Positions 27,190-38,626 of a stretch of DNA of 64,000 nt are shown here, piece after piece. The number at the start of each line of letters is the position of its first letter. The first letter of the stretch is position 1. Both the position numbers and the translations under genes were made by a program. The notes under the pieces were generated by a model. That model searched no databases. It saw nothing but the letters and a program-made list of their open reading frames with translations, and was not told the origin of the DNA. Origin of the DNA: Serratia proteamaculans (GTDB lineage: Bacteria > Pseudomonadota > Gammaproteobacteria > Enterobacterales > Enterobacteriaceae); assembly GCF_013337185.1 (NCBI RefSeq), contig NZ_SWDE01000006.1:1-64000 (forward strand). Direction: 5' to 3'.

Positions 27190-28082
27190 CAGCGGTTGGC
27201 TGCGGCGAACACCTTGCTGAACCAGTCGATAAATACCCGTACCCGGGGCGAAAGCTGGCGACTGCGCGGATACAACAGCGATACCGGCATCGGCGTGGAG
27301 GGGAATTGTGGTAACAGCGGCAGCAGGCTGCCTCTGGCTAAGTCTTCGCGCAGATGATAGCGCGGAACCTGAATAATCCCCAATCCCATACGGGCCGCTG
27401 CCACCAGGCTTTCCGCCGCGCTGACCGACACCGTGCAGGGCAAGATTATCTGCTGCGGCTGGCCTGCGACGTTAAACTCCAGTGGCATTATGCTGCCGCT
27501 GGCCGAGGAGCGAAAACCCACCATGCGGTGTCCTTCAAGTTCATTGATGCCAAGCGGCGTGCCGAAGCGTTGCAGATAGTCCGGCGCAGCGCAGGTCACT
27601 TCCTCCAGCTCACCCAGCCGACGCGCCACCATATCGCTGTCTTTCAGTTTGCCGACGCGGATCACGCAGTCGATGCCTTCCCGCACCGGATCCACCAGCC
27701 GATCGCCTTCGCTCATAAAAAATTCGATATCCGGATATTGCGCCAGAAAGTCGGGCAACCCTGGCAGCAGAAAGTGCCGTGCCAGCGTGCCGTGTACATC
27801 AATGCGTAATAACCCACGCGGTTTTGCGCCGGCAAAGGCCATCTCGGCATCTTCGATATCCGCCAGAATAGTCAGGCAGCGCTGATAGTAGGCCTCACCA
27901 TCTAGCGTGGGGCTGACGTGGCGAGTGGTGCGCTGTAGCAGCCGCACCTGCAACCGGGCCTCCAGCTGTTTGATAGCATCGGTCACCGTCGATCGTGGCA
28001 GAGCCAGATCCTGCGCGGCCTGGGTAAAACTGCGTTGTTCCACCACGCGGGTGAACAGACGCATGGCGTCAATTCTGTCCAT
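27189..28082 (-). CDS. LysR-family regulator beside SDR gene
   Basis: A 297-residue LysR protein of the DsdC/CrgA-like subgroup. The helix-turn-helix spans about residues 17-45 (RSFTQAAQDLALPRSTVTDA), followed by LLQRTTRHVSPTLDGEAYY and an effector domain with the usual RVGKLKDSDMVARRLG region. It is divergent from a short-chain dehydrogenase gene with 123 bp between the starts and likely regulates it. Confidence 0.88.
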   Translation of the reverse strand: MDRIDAMRLFTRVVEQRSFTQAAQDLALPRSTVTDAIKQLEARLQVRLLQRTTRHVSPTLDGEAYYQRCLTILADIEDAEMAFAGAKPRGLLRIDVHGTLARHFLLPGLPDFLAQYPDIEFFMSEGDRLVDPVREGIDCVIRVGKLKDSDMVARRLGELEEVTCAAPDYLQRFGTPLGINELEGHRMVGFRSSASGSIMPLEFNVAGQPQQIILPCTVSVSAAESLVAAARMGLGIIQVPRYHLREDLARGSLLPLLPQFPSTPMPVSLLYPRSRQLSPRVRVFIDWFSKVFAAANR

Positions 28083-28205
28083 GAGATTGTTCGCTAAATT
28101 CGAATAGTGATACCGAAGATTAGGGGATTATCCGCCATTGCGAAAGGTGCATGATGACCTCACGCCAGCAAGCCTGCCGGCGCAGCGCCGACGAGGAGAG
28201 ATCAG

Positions 28206-28946
28206 ATGAACACTACTACCCAACAAGTTGCCATCGTAACCGGCGCATCACGCGGCATCGGTGCCGCCATCGCCGAACGGCTGGCCGCCGACGGTATGAC
28301 CGTGATCGTCAATTATTCAGGTAATCAGGCCCTGGCCGATCAACTGGTGCGCAAAATTGAGCAAAATGGCGGCCGCGCGCTAAGCGCCAAAGCGGACGTC
28401 AGCGATGCCGCAGCGGTGGCAAAAATGTTTGATCATGCCGAACAGGCCTTCGGCGGCGTGGATATTTTGGTCAACAACGCCGGGGTAATTGCACTGGCCC
28501 CAGTGGCGGAAATGAGCGATGCCGATGCCGACCGGCTGATCGACATCAACCTGAAAGGCACCTTCAATACTCTGCGTGAAGCGGCGAAACGTCTGCGCGA
28601 CAATGGCCGCATCATCAACTTTTCTTCCAGCGTGGTCGGGCTGTTGCAACCGAGCTACGGCATGTACGCCGCCAGTAAGGCCGCCGTTGAGGCGTTGACC
28701 AGCGTGCTGGCGAAAGAACTGCGCGGGCGTAATATCACCGTCAATGCGATAGCACCAGGCCCGACCGCCACCGGATTGTTCCTGGACGGTAAAACGCCAG
28801 AGTTAATCGAGCGACTGGCGAAAATGGCGCCGCTGGAACGCCTGGGCCAGCCGCAGGATATCGCCGCGGCGGTGTCATTTTTAGCCGGTGCCGACGGGGC
28901 CTGGATCAACGGCCAAACCCTGCGTGCCAACGGTGGCATTATCTGA
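28206..28946 (+). CDS. Short-chain dehydrogenase/reductase (SDR)
   Basis: NAD(P)-dependent oxidoreductase of 246 residues, the normal length for classical SDRs. The Rossmann dinucleotide motif TGASRGIG is at residues 13-20, NNAG at about 90-93, and the catalytic Ser/Tyr/Lys set is seen in SSSVVGLLQPSYGMYAASK (YxxxK). It resembles 3-oxoacyl-ACP reductase-type SDRs, but the substrate is not predictable. GAGGAGAG lies just upstream of the ATG. It pairs with the divergent LysR regulator. Confidence 0.88.
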   Translation: MNTTTQQVAIVTGASRGIGAAIAERLAADGMTVIVNYSGNQALADQLVRKIEQNGGRALSAKADVSDAAAVAKMFDHAEQAFGGVDILVNNAGVIALAPVAEMSDADADRLIDINLKGTFNTLREAAKRLRDNGRIINFSSSVVGLLQPSYGMYAASKAAVEALTSVLAKELRGRNITVNAIAPGPTATGLFLDGKTPELIERLAKMAPLERLGQPQDIAAAVSFLAGADGAWINGQTLRANGGII

Positions 28947-29018
28947 TGCCTGCGGCCGGTTTTTCCGCCACGGGATCGGGTATCCTGTGGCAGGAAATCC
29001 ACCGTGAGGAAGTGTTTA

Positions 29019-29234
29019 ATGGTAGGCCGTAGTAGAAGAAGGAAGGCGGGCAGCCAGATTGACGATGGCGTCCGTTCCCCCTGCAATAACGTTTGCCAGA
29101 TCGACACCGAAAAGGCGTGGTGCCGTGGCTGTTGGCGTACGCTGGATGAAATCGCCACCTGGTCGAGCGCCGATGACGATGAAAAGCGGGCCATCTGGCA
29201 ACGCATCCGGCAGCGTGCAATGGCGATTAAATGA
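29019..29234 (+). CDS. DUF1289 small Cys-rich protein
   Basis: A 71-residue protein with the DUF1289 pattern CNNVC..., then WCRGCWRTLDEIATW, in which four cysteines could hold a metal ion. The N-terminus is basic (GRSRRRKAG). The ATG at 29019 is chosen because GAGGAAG lies six bases upstream. Its function is unknown; YdhL of E. coli is of this family. It follows the SDR gene by about 70 bp and may be co-transcribed. Confidence 0.78.
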   Translation: MVGRSRRRKAGSQIDDGVRSPCNNVCQIDTEKAWCRGCWRTLDEIATWSSADDDEKRAIWQRIRQRAMAIK

Positions 29235-29261
29235 ACAATGCTGTTGAGTAATCAATGTTGA

Positions 29262-29281
29262 TGTAGCACAATTGAGCTACA
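29262..29281. promoter_or_regulatory. Dyad operator candidate for toxin-antitoxin pair
   Basis: TGTAGC and GCTACA flank a CAATTG centre, giving a near-perfect 20-bp palindrome 31 bp before the antitoxin ATG. The position and symmetry fit autoregulation by the ribbon-helix-helix antitoxin. Confidence 0.6.
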
Positions 29282-29312
29282 TTCGCTTTGTCTGTGTCGA
29301 GGTTTGTTGACT

Positions 29313-29600
29313 ATGCCGACTACCACCATCCGTATACCAGAAGAACTTAAAGCCCGAGTTGCGGCCGTAGCAGAGCAAGCCGGCGTGACTTCACACAGCT
29401 TTATTCTGCAGGCTATTGCCGAGAAAACTCAGCAGGAAGAATTGCGGCGTAATTTTGAAGAAGAAGCGGAAAAACGTTATGCCAACATTGTTGCTACGGG
29501 GGAAACTATTCCCTGGAGTGATATGCGTAGCTATCTGGAAAGTTATGTAGCAGGGGACACTGCTGCAGCCAAACCTTCTGTTAAAAAGCTGGGGGACTAA
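29313..29600 (+). CDS. Ribbon-helix-helix antitoxin
   Basis: A 95-residue protein with an N-terminal ribbon-helix-helix DNA-binding motif (TTTIRIPEELKARVAAVAEQ, residues 3-22, then GVTSHSFILQAIAE) and a charged C-terminal tail that would wrap around the toxin. GAGG lies ten bases before the ATG at 29313. Its stop codon overlaps the start of the toxin gene (TAATG), the usual layout for a type II toxin-antitoxin pair. It should bind the dyad at 29262-29281 and repress its own operon. Specific family (ParD/RelB-like) not fixed. Confidence 0.82.
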   Translation: MPTTTIRIPEELKARVAAVAEQAGVTSHSFILQAIAEKTQQEELRRNFEEEAEKRYANIVATGETIPWSDMRSYLESYVAGDTAAAKPSVKKLGD

Positions 29601-29887
29601 TGACAAAAGTCGAGTTGGCGCCAGAGGTCAGGGATGATATTGAGCGTATTCTCGTCCATTTGGCACATTATGAGGTTGCAGACTCAGGACGGCGAATTGA
29701 GGAAATTATCCAGGCTATTGCAGTACTGGAACATAATCCGCTAATTGGTCGGCCGCTTGGGTCAGGAAAGCGTGAGTTGATCATTGGTCAGCAAACTCAT
29801 GGATATTTGGCTCTTTACAAATACATTCCTGATATTGATACGGCATTTATTCTGGCGATCCGAAGTCAGAAAGAGCTTGGTTATTAA
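29600..29887 (+). CDS. RelE/ParE-superfamily toxin
   Basis: A 95-residue basic protein with the ParE/RelE fold pattern: LAPEVRDDIERILVHLA as the first helix, an NPLIGRPLGSGKRELII segment, and a C-terminal beta strand ending AIRSQKELGY. RelE relatives cut ribosome-bound mRNA and ParE relatives poison gyrase; the R-S-Q-K tail region does not decide between them. It starts within the antitoxin stop codon, so the two are translationally coupled. The pair is more AT-rich than its flanks, which suggests acquisition. Confidence 0.82.
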   Translation: MTKVELAPEVRDDIERILVHLAHYEVADSGRRIEEIIQAIAVLEHNPLIGRPLGSGKRELIIGQQTHGYLALYKYIPDIDTAFILAIRSQKELGY

Positions 29888-29932
29888 TGTTGCGATACCG
29901 TCCTCATTAGGACGATATCGCGATAATTAACC

Positions 29933-33038
<3,106 letters not shown>

Positions 33039-33057
<19 letters not shown>

Positions 33058-33443
33058 AATGCGGTTACTCCCTGTCGAACGTTTGCAACGTCTTGTGTGG
33101 TGCCGAGCAGTTCAAAGCGGTAAAGAAAAGGCACCTGACATTTTTTGGCGATGATATCGCCGGCAATGCCGTACGCTGCACCGAAATTGGTATTCCCGGC
33201 GGCGATAACGCCGCGCAGGAAGGCGCGATTCTGCGGATCGTTGAGAAAGCGGATCACCTGGATCGGCACGGCTCCCACGGCGCTGCCGCCGCCATAGCTG
33301 GGCACGATCAAAATATAGGGTGTTTCCATCAACAGTTTGCTGCGGGCACCGGCGATCGGTATGCGCATCGCCGGCAAGCCCAGCTTTTCAACGAACCTGT
33401 GGGTGTTCTCCGAGCTGCTGGAGAAATAGACCAGCGGGTTCAT
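33039..33443 (-). CDS. nrdI: NrdI flavodoxin-like activator
   Basis: A flavodoxin-like protein of 134 residues that supplies oxidant for assembly of the dimanganese-tyrosyl cofactor of NrdF. It has the FMN phosphate loop [13 protein letters not shown] and VPSYGGGSA. The ATG at 33443 has GAGG six bases upstream and gives the conserved start; a reading four codons longer is less likely. It sits 8 bp after nrdH and overlaps nrdE. Confidence 0.93.
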
Positions 33444-33451
33444 GGTCGGCC

Positions 33452-33688
33452 TCAAGGCACCAGGGCGTGAGCCAGTGCGCCAATTTTGTCCGGGCGGAAA
33501 CCGGACCAGTGATCGTCACCGGCGATAATTACCGGAACCTGCTGATAGCCAAGGGATTTGACATGGCTCAGCGCCTGCTGATCCTGGGTGAGGTCGATCA
33601 CCTGATAACCAATCCCTTGTTTATCGAATGCGCGATAGGTGGCGTTGCACTGGACACAGTCCGGTTTACTGTAAATAATAATGCTCAT
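33452..33688 (-). CDS. nrdH: NrdH glutaredoxin-like redox protein
   Basis: Small electron donor for NrdE: glutaredoxin fold but thioredoxin-reductase dependent. Active site CVQC is near residues 11-14, and [10 protein letters not shown] near residue 60 is the NrdH signature. Start is uncertain: the ATG at 33688 (MSIIIYSK) is taken, while 33697 would add three residues but leaves only a 3-base gap after AAAGG. First gene of nrdHIEF; two NrdR-type boxes lie upstream. Confidence 0.92.
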   Translation of the reverse strand: MSIIIYSKPDCVQCNATYRAFDKQGIGYQVIDLTQDQQALSHVKSLGYQQVPVIIAGDDHWSGFRPDKIGALAHALVP

Positions 33689-33805
33689 GATTCGCATTTA
33701 CCTTTTAAGCTGAAGGAAAGGCGGAAAGGTCAGATAACGGAGCATTGAACGGCGTTTCTGACGGCGTTATCGACCGCGACATCGTCCCTGCGGTTGATGG
33801 ACTAA

Positions 33806-33852
33806 ATACTATATGTAGATATTTAATTTATCAACCGCGCTATATATGGTGT
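33806..33852. promoter_or_regulatory. Pair of NrdR boxes upstream of nrdH
   Basis: Two 16-bp sites fit the NrdR consensus (acaCwATATATwGtgt): 33806-33821 (core CTATATGTAG) and 33837-33852 (core CTATATATGG). Their starts are 31 bp apart, three helical turns, the known arrangement of NrdR box pairs before nrd operons. They lie about 120-165 bp upstream of the nrdH start. NrdR represses ribonucleotide reductase genes when dATP is plentiful. Confidence 0.8.
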
Positions 33853-33969
33853 TTTGATGGATTTTACGTGCAGGGCGCAGCCGGGCTGGGAAAGCGGTGG
33901 GTAAATATTTTTTGCAGAGGGTTATTGACGGAAAACCCCTCTCGCCGCGAGAGGGGAAATGCGGTTTTA

Positions 33970-34401
33970 TCACTGACGCATGCTGATGGCCAGGCGGTTA
34001 AAGGCGTTCATGATGCTGATGGCGAAGGTCAAATCGGCAATTTCCACGTCGCTGAAGTGCGCTTGCAGTGCTTCAAACGCGCTGTCCGGTGCGCCGGTTG
34101 TGGCGATCAGGGTGACGGACTCTGCCCATTCCAGCGCCGCACGCTCGCGCTCACTGAATTCATGGCTGACGCGCCAGCCTGCCAACTGGTCCAGTTTGGC
34201 GTTATTGACGCCGCTTTCGCGTAGCGTTTTACCGTGCATATCCAGGCAGAAGGCACAGCCGTTGATCTGCGAAACACGCATGAACATCAGTTCAATTGTC
34301 GCTTTGTCCAGCGCGCCTTTCTCCAGCGCCATCAGGGCGCTCACCATGCTTTTGTACGGCGCGGGGGAGAGTACGGAATAGTTCAAACGTTGCTTAATCA
34401 T
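33970..34401 (-). CDS. Carboxymuconolactone decarboxylase/AhpD-like protein
   Basis: A 143-residue AhpD-fold protein with the peroxidase-type motif CAFCLDMHGK (C-x-x-C-x-x-x-H), the signature of alkylhydroperoxidase-D-like enzymes. It probably reduces peroxides or acts as a redox partner. The ATG at 34401 has GAGG six bases upstream. It is divergent from a MocR/PdxR-type regulator with 96 bp between the starts, which suggests control by that regulator. Confidence 0.85.
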   Translation of the reverse strand: MIKQRLNYSVLSPAPYKSMVSALMALEKGALDKATIELMFMRVSQINGCAFCLDMHGKTLRESGVNNAKLDQLAGWRVSHEFSERERAALEWAESVTLIATTGAPDSAFEALQAHFSDVEIADLTFAISIMNAFNRLAISMRQ

Positions 34402-34497
34402 GGTCAACCTCGGTGAGCGAATAACAGGAACATGACGCTACTTTAGCGGTGATATGGACTATGCTATAGGGCCATAAAATGATTATTTAACCGGGCC

Positions 34498-35931
34498 ATG
34501 ATGCGTCAGTTTCTTTCCTCCCTACCGCTGGACAGCCGGCTCGCCGACCCGCTGTACCGGCAGATCTATCTGCGGATCAAAGACGCCATAGCGCAGGGAA
34601 CCCTGCCGGCGGGCAGCCGCTTGCCTTCGGTTCGTGGACTGGCGAGCGATCTGGGCGTGGCGCGCGCCACGGTAGAAAGTGCCTATGCCCAGCTGATTGC
34701 CGAAGGTTTTCTGCAAAGTCGGGGGCAGGCGGGTACCTATGTTTCGCCGCAGTTGCAGAACCTGCCGGTGCGTGCGGCGCTGGCGGTGGAGCCGTTGCCA
34801 ACGGTGACGGCAAATCCGCTGCATCCGAACGGCGCCACCCAGCCGTTTCAACTGGGGCTACCGGCGTTGGATGCCTTTCCTCGCGCACTGTGGCAGCGGA
34901 TTGTCGGCCGCCAATTACGCACCAGTCCACTGGCTGCTTTGGCCCATCCTTCAACGCAGGGATTGCCTGAACTGCGTGCGGCGATCGTCAATTATTTGCA
35001 GCTTTCACGCGGCATCAGTTGCCGACCGGAACAGGTATTTATCTGCGCGGGCTATCAGGCGCTGCTGGATCTGGTGATCGGTACCCTGCTCAAGCCGGAC
35101 GATCAGGTCTGGCTGGAGGATCCGGGCTATCCGGTGACGCTGCCGCTGTTTCAAGCCGCCGGCATGCGGCCGGTGGCGGTACCGGTCGATGAACAGGGCA
35201 TGAATATTGCCAGCGGCATGGCCAGGGCGCCTCAGGCAAGGATGGCGGTGCTGACGCCGACCCATCAAAGTCCGTTGGGGGTTTCGCTTAGCCTGGCGCG
35301 GCGCATGGCATTGCTGGAATGGGCGCAGCAACAGGCGGCATGGGTGATTGAAGATGATTACGACAGTGAGGTTCGTTACCACGGCAGGCCGTTGCCGCCG
35401 CTGAAAAGTCTCGATCGTCAGGGGCGGGTACTCTACGCCGGAACCTTCAGCAAAACGCTGTTCCCGGCGTTGCGCATGGCGTATTTAGTAGTACCGACAG
35501 GGCAGGTGGAAGCCTTTGGTCACAGCAGTCGGCTGCGTGGCTGCGGTTGCCCACCGCTGTTACAGGCCAGCGTGGCGGACTTTATTGAACAGGGGCATTT
35601 CTATCGTCATTTGAAGCGCATGCGGCCAATCTACCGTCAGCGCAGGGCATGGCTGGCGCAAGCGCTGGAACAACAGTTGAGCGACTATTTGACGGTGGCG
35701 TCGCAGGACGGCGGCATTCAGCTATTGGCGCGTTTTAAACAGGATGGACAGGATCGGCGTTTGGCGCAGGACGCCTGGCGGTGCGGGTTATCGGTGCAGG
35801 CGCTATCGGACTGGCGAATCACAGAACCTGCAGGGACTGGCTTGCTGATGGGGTTTGCCAACTTTACTCAGCAGGCCGAGACGGAACGTGCGGTGGCCAG
35901 ATTGGCTGAGTTGTTCAAAGGCAGAAATTAA
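34498..35931 (+). CDS. MocR/PdxR-type GntR regulator with aminotransferase domain
   Basis: A 477-residue fusion: a GntR winged helix at residues 15-85 (PLYRQIYLRIKDAIAQGTLP, SVRGLASDLGVARATVESAY) and a fold-type-I aminotransferase domain from about residue 110. The PLP-binding lysine is K319 in TFSKTLFPALR, with IEDDYDSEVRY before it. These proteins sense pyridoxal phosphate or amino compounds and often control the divergent gene, here the AhpD-like gene. The start may be either of two adjacent ATGs (34498 or 34501). Confidence 0.9.
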   Translation: MMRQFLSSLPLDSRLADPLYRQIYLRIKDAIAQGTLPAGSRLPSVRGLASDLGVARATVESAYAQLIAEGFLQSRGQAGTYVSPQLQNLPVRAALAVEPLPTVTANPLHPNGATQPFQLGLPALDAFPRALWQRIVGRQLRTSPLAALAHPSTQGLPELRAAIVNYLQLSRGISCRPEQVFICAGYQALLDLVIGTLLKPDDQVWLEDPGYPVTLPLFQAAGMRPVAVPVDEQGMNIASGMARAPQARMAVLTPTHQSPLGVSLSLARRMALLEWAQQQAAWVIEDDYDSEVRYHGRPLPPLKSLDRQGRVLYAGTFSKTLFPALRMAYLVVPTGQVEAFGHSSRLRGCGCPPLLQASVADFIEQGHFYRHLKRMRPIYRQRRAWLAQALEQQLSDYLTVASQDGGIQLLARFKQDGQDRRLAQDAWRCGLSVQALSDWRITEPAGTGLLMGFANFTQQAETERAVARLAELFKGRN

Positions 35932-35933
35932 AC

Positions 35934-35955
35934 GGCCCACGGTTTCCCGTGGGCC
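35934..35955. terminator. Hairpin between MocR-type gene and ygaM
   Basis: A 9-bp perfect stem (GGCCCACGG/CCGTGGGCC) starts 2 bp after the MocR-type stop and lies 40 bp from the ygaM stop. T residues are sparse on both sides, so termination efficiency is uncertain. Confidence 0.55.
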
Positions 35956-35994
35956 AGACGCACATCTGTTTTATCTTTATGACTGCAAGGGGTG

Positions 35995-36303
35995 TTAACG
36001 CCGGGCCAGCAGTACGCCAAGGACGATGCCGACAGCGGCCCCAATCCCAACGCCCTGCCAAGGTTTGTCGCGCACGTAGCTGTCGGCTTGTTCGACGGCA
36101 TCGCGGGCGTGCTGTGTCAAATTGCTGGAGCCATTGAAGCGCGCACGGGCATCGCGTAAAACGCCTTTTGCCTTACTGTGCAACTCTTTCAGTTCCTCCT
36201 TGGTCTTGTCACCGGATTCGCGTAGCACCTCATCCAGCGTATCCGCCAGCAGGGTGACGTCCTGATCGATGTCGCGTTCAACTTTTTCAGATCTCTTAAA
36301 CAT
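35995..36303 (-). CDS. ygaM: YgaM, DUF883 membrane-anchored ribosome-associated type protein
   Basis: A 102-residue protein of the ElaB/YqjD/YgaM family. The N-terminal two thirds are charged and helical (DEVLRESGDKTKEELKELHS), and the C-terminus is a glycine-rich membrane anchor (GVGIGAAVGIVLGVLLARR) typical of C-tail-anchored inner-membrane proteins. Relatives bind ribosomes in stationary phase. The place near nrdHIEF fits YgaM of E. coli rather than its two paralogs. Confidence 0.85.
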   Translation of the reverse strand: MFKRSEKVERDIDQDVTLLADTLDEVLRESGDKTKEELKELHSKAKGVLRDARARFNGSSNLTQHARDAVEQADSYVRDKPWQGVGIGAAVGIVLGVLLARR

Positions 36304-36426
36304 TCGATTCTCCGTTTCGACACATGTCTTTTAAGTGTAGACCATTTTTCAAACTGTGTAGGCGATCACGGAAAAAACGTCCATTAGGTTCTGTTTTCGC
36401 GGCAGATAGCGACGTAATGGATGCCA

Positions 36427-37407
36427 TCAGCATCCGGCGGCAATAAAGTCGCCGTTGGCACTGACCGGGATGACCGAACTGAACAGCACCAGCGCGAACA
36501 GGACCAGCAGCACACCGCCTAAAATAACCGCCAGCCGCGATGCTTGTGCCAGGCGCTTGCCCGTTAGTTGACCGTTGGCAGCGATAAATTTTTCACGCGC
36601 GTGGTGTACCAAAGTGGCGAGGATCATGATCGACAGCGCGGTTCCCAGCGCCATGCTCATGGTTGAAATTACACCCCAGGTGAACATGCCAACGGCGTTG
36701 GCAAATACCAATATGAGGATCGCGCCGCTGCAGGGGCGAATACCGATAGAAACGATAAGCCACAGCGCATTGCGCCAGCCGCCGGTCAGGTCTGCAGCCT
36801 CGGGCAAATGCCGGTGGCCGCAGTCACAATCGTCTTCATGGCTGTGTTGAGCGGTGGCTGTTAACGGCCTTGGTGCTTTGAACGTCGGTAGCTTGCGCCA
36901 GCGCCACCCGGTGGCGCGCAGGATCACCATCAGGCCGAAAGCGGCAATAAACAGCGCGCTGCCTTTTTCCAGCCAGTAACGGCTCAGGCTGAGATCGCCC
37001 ATTGACAGGTTCAGCGTCACCGCCAGTATCAGCACGAAAAGGATAGCTACAACGCCCTGCATCAGGCTACCGAGCAGAGTGATAAGCCGGCTGGCGTTCA
37101 ACTGCCTGCGGTGAGTGGCCAGGTAAGTGGTGATAACAAACTTGCCGTGGCCGGGGCCAACGGAGTGTAAAAAACCGTAGATAAAGCTGCCCAGCGCCAG
37201 CATCACCCCACCGCTGTACTGATGATTGCGCTGTTGCAGCAGGTACAGCACCAGATAGCGGTGCATATAGATCTGGGCATTGATGCAATATTGAACGAAC
37301 TCAGCCCAGTGGCGGATAAACAGATAGAGCAAAGCCAGCAGCAGCAGGGCACCAGCGCTCAGCCCGGCAAAGTTTGCCGGGGTCACTTTTATCGATGAGG
37401 TTTTCAT
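36427..37407 (-). CDS. NicO-family nickel/cobalt transporter
   Basis: A 326-residue inner-membrane protein. About seven helices carry the family motifs [16 protein letters not shown] (near residue 82) and [15 protein letters not shown] (near residue 225). A histidine/cysteine-rich cytoplasmic loop ([16 protein letters not shown], near residue 187) looks suited to bind metal. It may be an uptake or an efflux system; RcnA is a shorter relative. No rcnR-like regulator or DUF1007 partner is adjacent. The start has no strong ribosome site. Confidence 0.83.
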   Translation of the reverse strand: MKTSSIKVTPANFAGLSAGALLLLALLYLFIRHWAEFVQYCINAQIYMHRYLVLYLLQQRNHQYSGGVMLALGSFIYGFLHSVGPGHGKFVITTYLATHRRQLNASRLITLLGSLMQGVVAILFVLILAVTLNLSMGDLSLSRYWLEKGSALFIAAFGLMVILRATGWRWRKLPTFKAPRPLTATAQHSHEDDCDCGHRHLPEAADLTGGWRNALWLIVSIGIRPCSGAILILVFANAVGMFTWGVISTMSMALGTALSIMILATLVHHAREKFIAANGQLTGKRLAQASRLAVILGGVLLVLFALVLFSSVIPVSANGDFIAAGC

Positions 37408-37594
37408 GGCGCTGTCAGCCTGTCGTAAAGGGGTTTTCAGCTTCCAGCATAGACTTGTGTACGCGGTTCACAAGCGCTGTACATTTGGTTACTCGGCGAA
37501 ACCAATCACTCACGGAAGCCGCTCATCGATTCCTCTAGTATCTGCTTCAACGGCCCAACGGGGCTTACTGAAAAAACACTCTGAGGAATTAAAG

Positions 37595-38062
37595 ATGAAA
37601 AAAGTATTAGCCCTGATCGTTGCAGCTACCATGGGTCTGTCTTCTGTTGCTTTCGCTGCTGATGCAGTGGCTCCAGCAGCTGCAGCTCCAGCGGCAACCA
37701 TGACTAAAGCTGCACCAGCAGCCGCTGCTGAGAAGGCTCCAGCTAAAGCCACTCATCATAAGAAAACGCATCACAAGGCAACCAAAAAAGCCCCAGCACA
37801 GAAAGCTCAGGCTGCTAAAAAACACCACAAAAAAGCCGCCGTGCAGAAAGCTCAGGCCGCTAAAAAGCACCACAAAGCGGCCACTAAAGCCCCAGCCCAG
37901 AAAGCCCAGGCTGCTAAAACTCACCACAAAGTAAGCAAAAAAGCCCCAGCTCAGAAAGCTCAGGCTGCTAAAAAACACCACAAAAAAGCGCCAGTGCAGA
38001 AAGCTCAGGCCGCTAAAAAGCACCACAAAGCGACCAAAAAAGCAGCTCCAGCCGCTAAATAA
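37595..38062 (+). CDS. asr: Asr-type acid-shock, Lys/His/Ala-repeat periplasmic protein
   Basis: A 155-residue, very basic protein with a signal peptide cut after SSVAFA (residue 22) and an Ala-rich pro-region. The rest is built from repeats: QKAQAAK followed by a lysine or threonine and HHK occurs five times, joined by KKAPA or KKAPV. This is the layout of Asr, induced by acid and phosphate limitation and processed in the periplasm. E. coli Asr is shorter (about 102). GAGG lies eight bases upstream of the ATG. A strong terminator follows. Confidence 0.85.
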   Translation: MKKVLALIVAATMGLSSVAFAADAVAPAAAAPAATMTKAAPAAAAEKAPAKATHHKKTHHKATKKAPAQKAQAAKKHHKKAAVQKAQAAKKHHKAATKAPAQKAQAAKTHHKVSKKAPAQKAQAAKKHHKKAPVQKAQAAKKHHKATKKAAPAAK

Positions 38063-38101
38063 GTGAAGTCTGCGGGTACCGCAGCATCCAGACGCTATGT
38101 A

Positions 38102-38124
38102 AACACCCGGTTTTGCCGGGTGTT
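38102..38124 (+). terminator. Terminator after asr
   Basis: A 9-bp perfect stem (AACACCCGG/CCGGGTGTT) with a 5-nt loop, followed by T-rich sequence, about 40 bp past the asr stop. Confidence 0.85.
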
Positions 38125-38146
38125 TTCTTTTGAGGGCTAGCTCTTG

Positions 38147-38245
38147 ATGATCAATCGTTATTTATTCGAAGTGATTTTCAGCGCCGTTACCCTGTGTGGG
38201 CTGATTGTCGCCTGGGAGCTGTTCCTGGCCGACGGCTTTCTCTGA
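38147..38245 (+). CDS. Possible 32-residue single-span membrane peptide
   Basis: A short reading frame with an ATG and TGA encodes a peptide beginning MINRYLFEVIFSAVTLCG and ending ADGFL. Most of it is one hydrophobic helix with a basic start and an acidic end, the pattern of known enterobacterial small membrane proteins. A GAGGG lies about twelve bases upstream, a little far. Its stop abuts the stop of the convergent SnoaL-like gene. There is no wider family evidence, so chance is possible. Confidence 0.4.
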   Translation: MINRYLFEVIFSAVTLCGLIVAWELFLADGFL

Positions 38246-38626
38246 TTACTGTGCCAGCGTGGTTTCATGCAGGTGCCGCCAGCCCAGCCCGGCTTGGGTC
38301 TGTTCGAACACCACGGTGGAGTTGCGTAGCGTTGCCGCCTGCCCAGGCAACATTTGCTTTTCACGGTAGCTGACCACCGCACCCGTCGGCCATTCGGCCA
38401 CTAACGTCATCTCTTCTATAGTAATTTCCAGCCCCGGTTTAGCGGCGCGATGCGCGTGGAAAAAAGCGCTCAGTGCGGCGAAATCCAGCCGACTGCCGTT
38501 TAGCGCGATCATGCTGAACGCCGGATCAAAACGTGCCAATAAGGCCTGTTCTTCCCCTGCACCTTTCTCCAGCCAGTTTTCAATGGCGACATGAGCGTCT
38601 ATCACTTCGGTAAAATAGCGGTTCAT
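38246..38626 (-). CDS. SnoaL/NTF2-fold small protein
   Basis: A 126-residue protein with the NTF2-like pattern: an N-terminal helix (EVIDAHVAIENWLEKG), LLARFDPAFSMI, a LDFAALSAFF helix and a final WRHLHETTLAQ strand, as in SnoaL-like/DUF4440 proteins. No catalytic residues can be assigned. Its ATG overlaps the stop codon of the upstream MFS gene (ATGA), so the two are coupled and probably act together. Confidence 0.7.
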   Translation of the reverse strand: MNRYFTEVIDAHVAIENWLEKGAGEEQALLARFDPAFSMIALNGSRLDFAALSAFFHAHRAAKPGLEITIEEMTLVAEWPTGAVVSYREKQMLPGQAATLRNSTVVFEQTQAGLGWRHLHETTLAQ

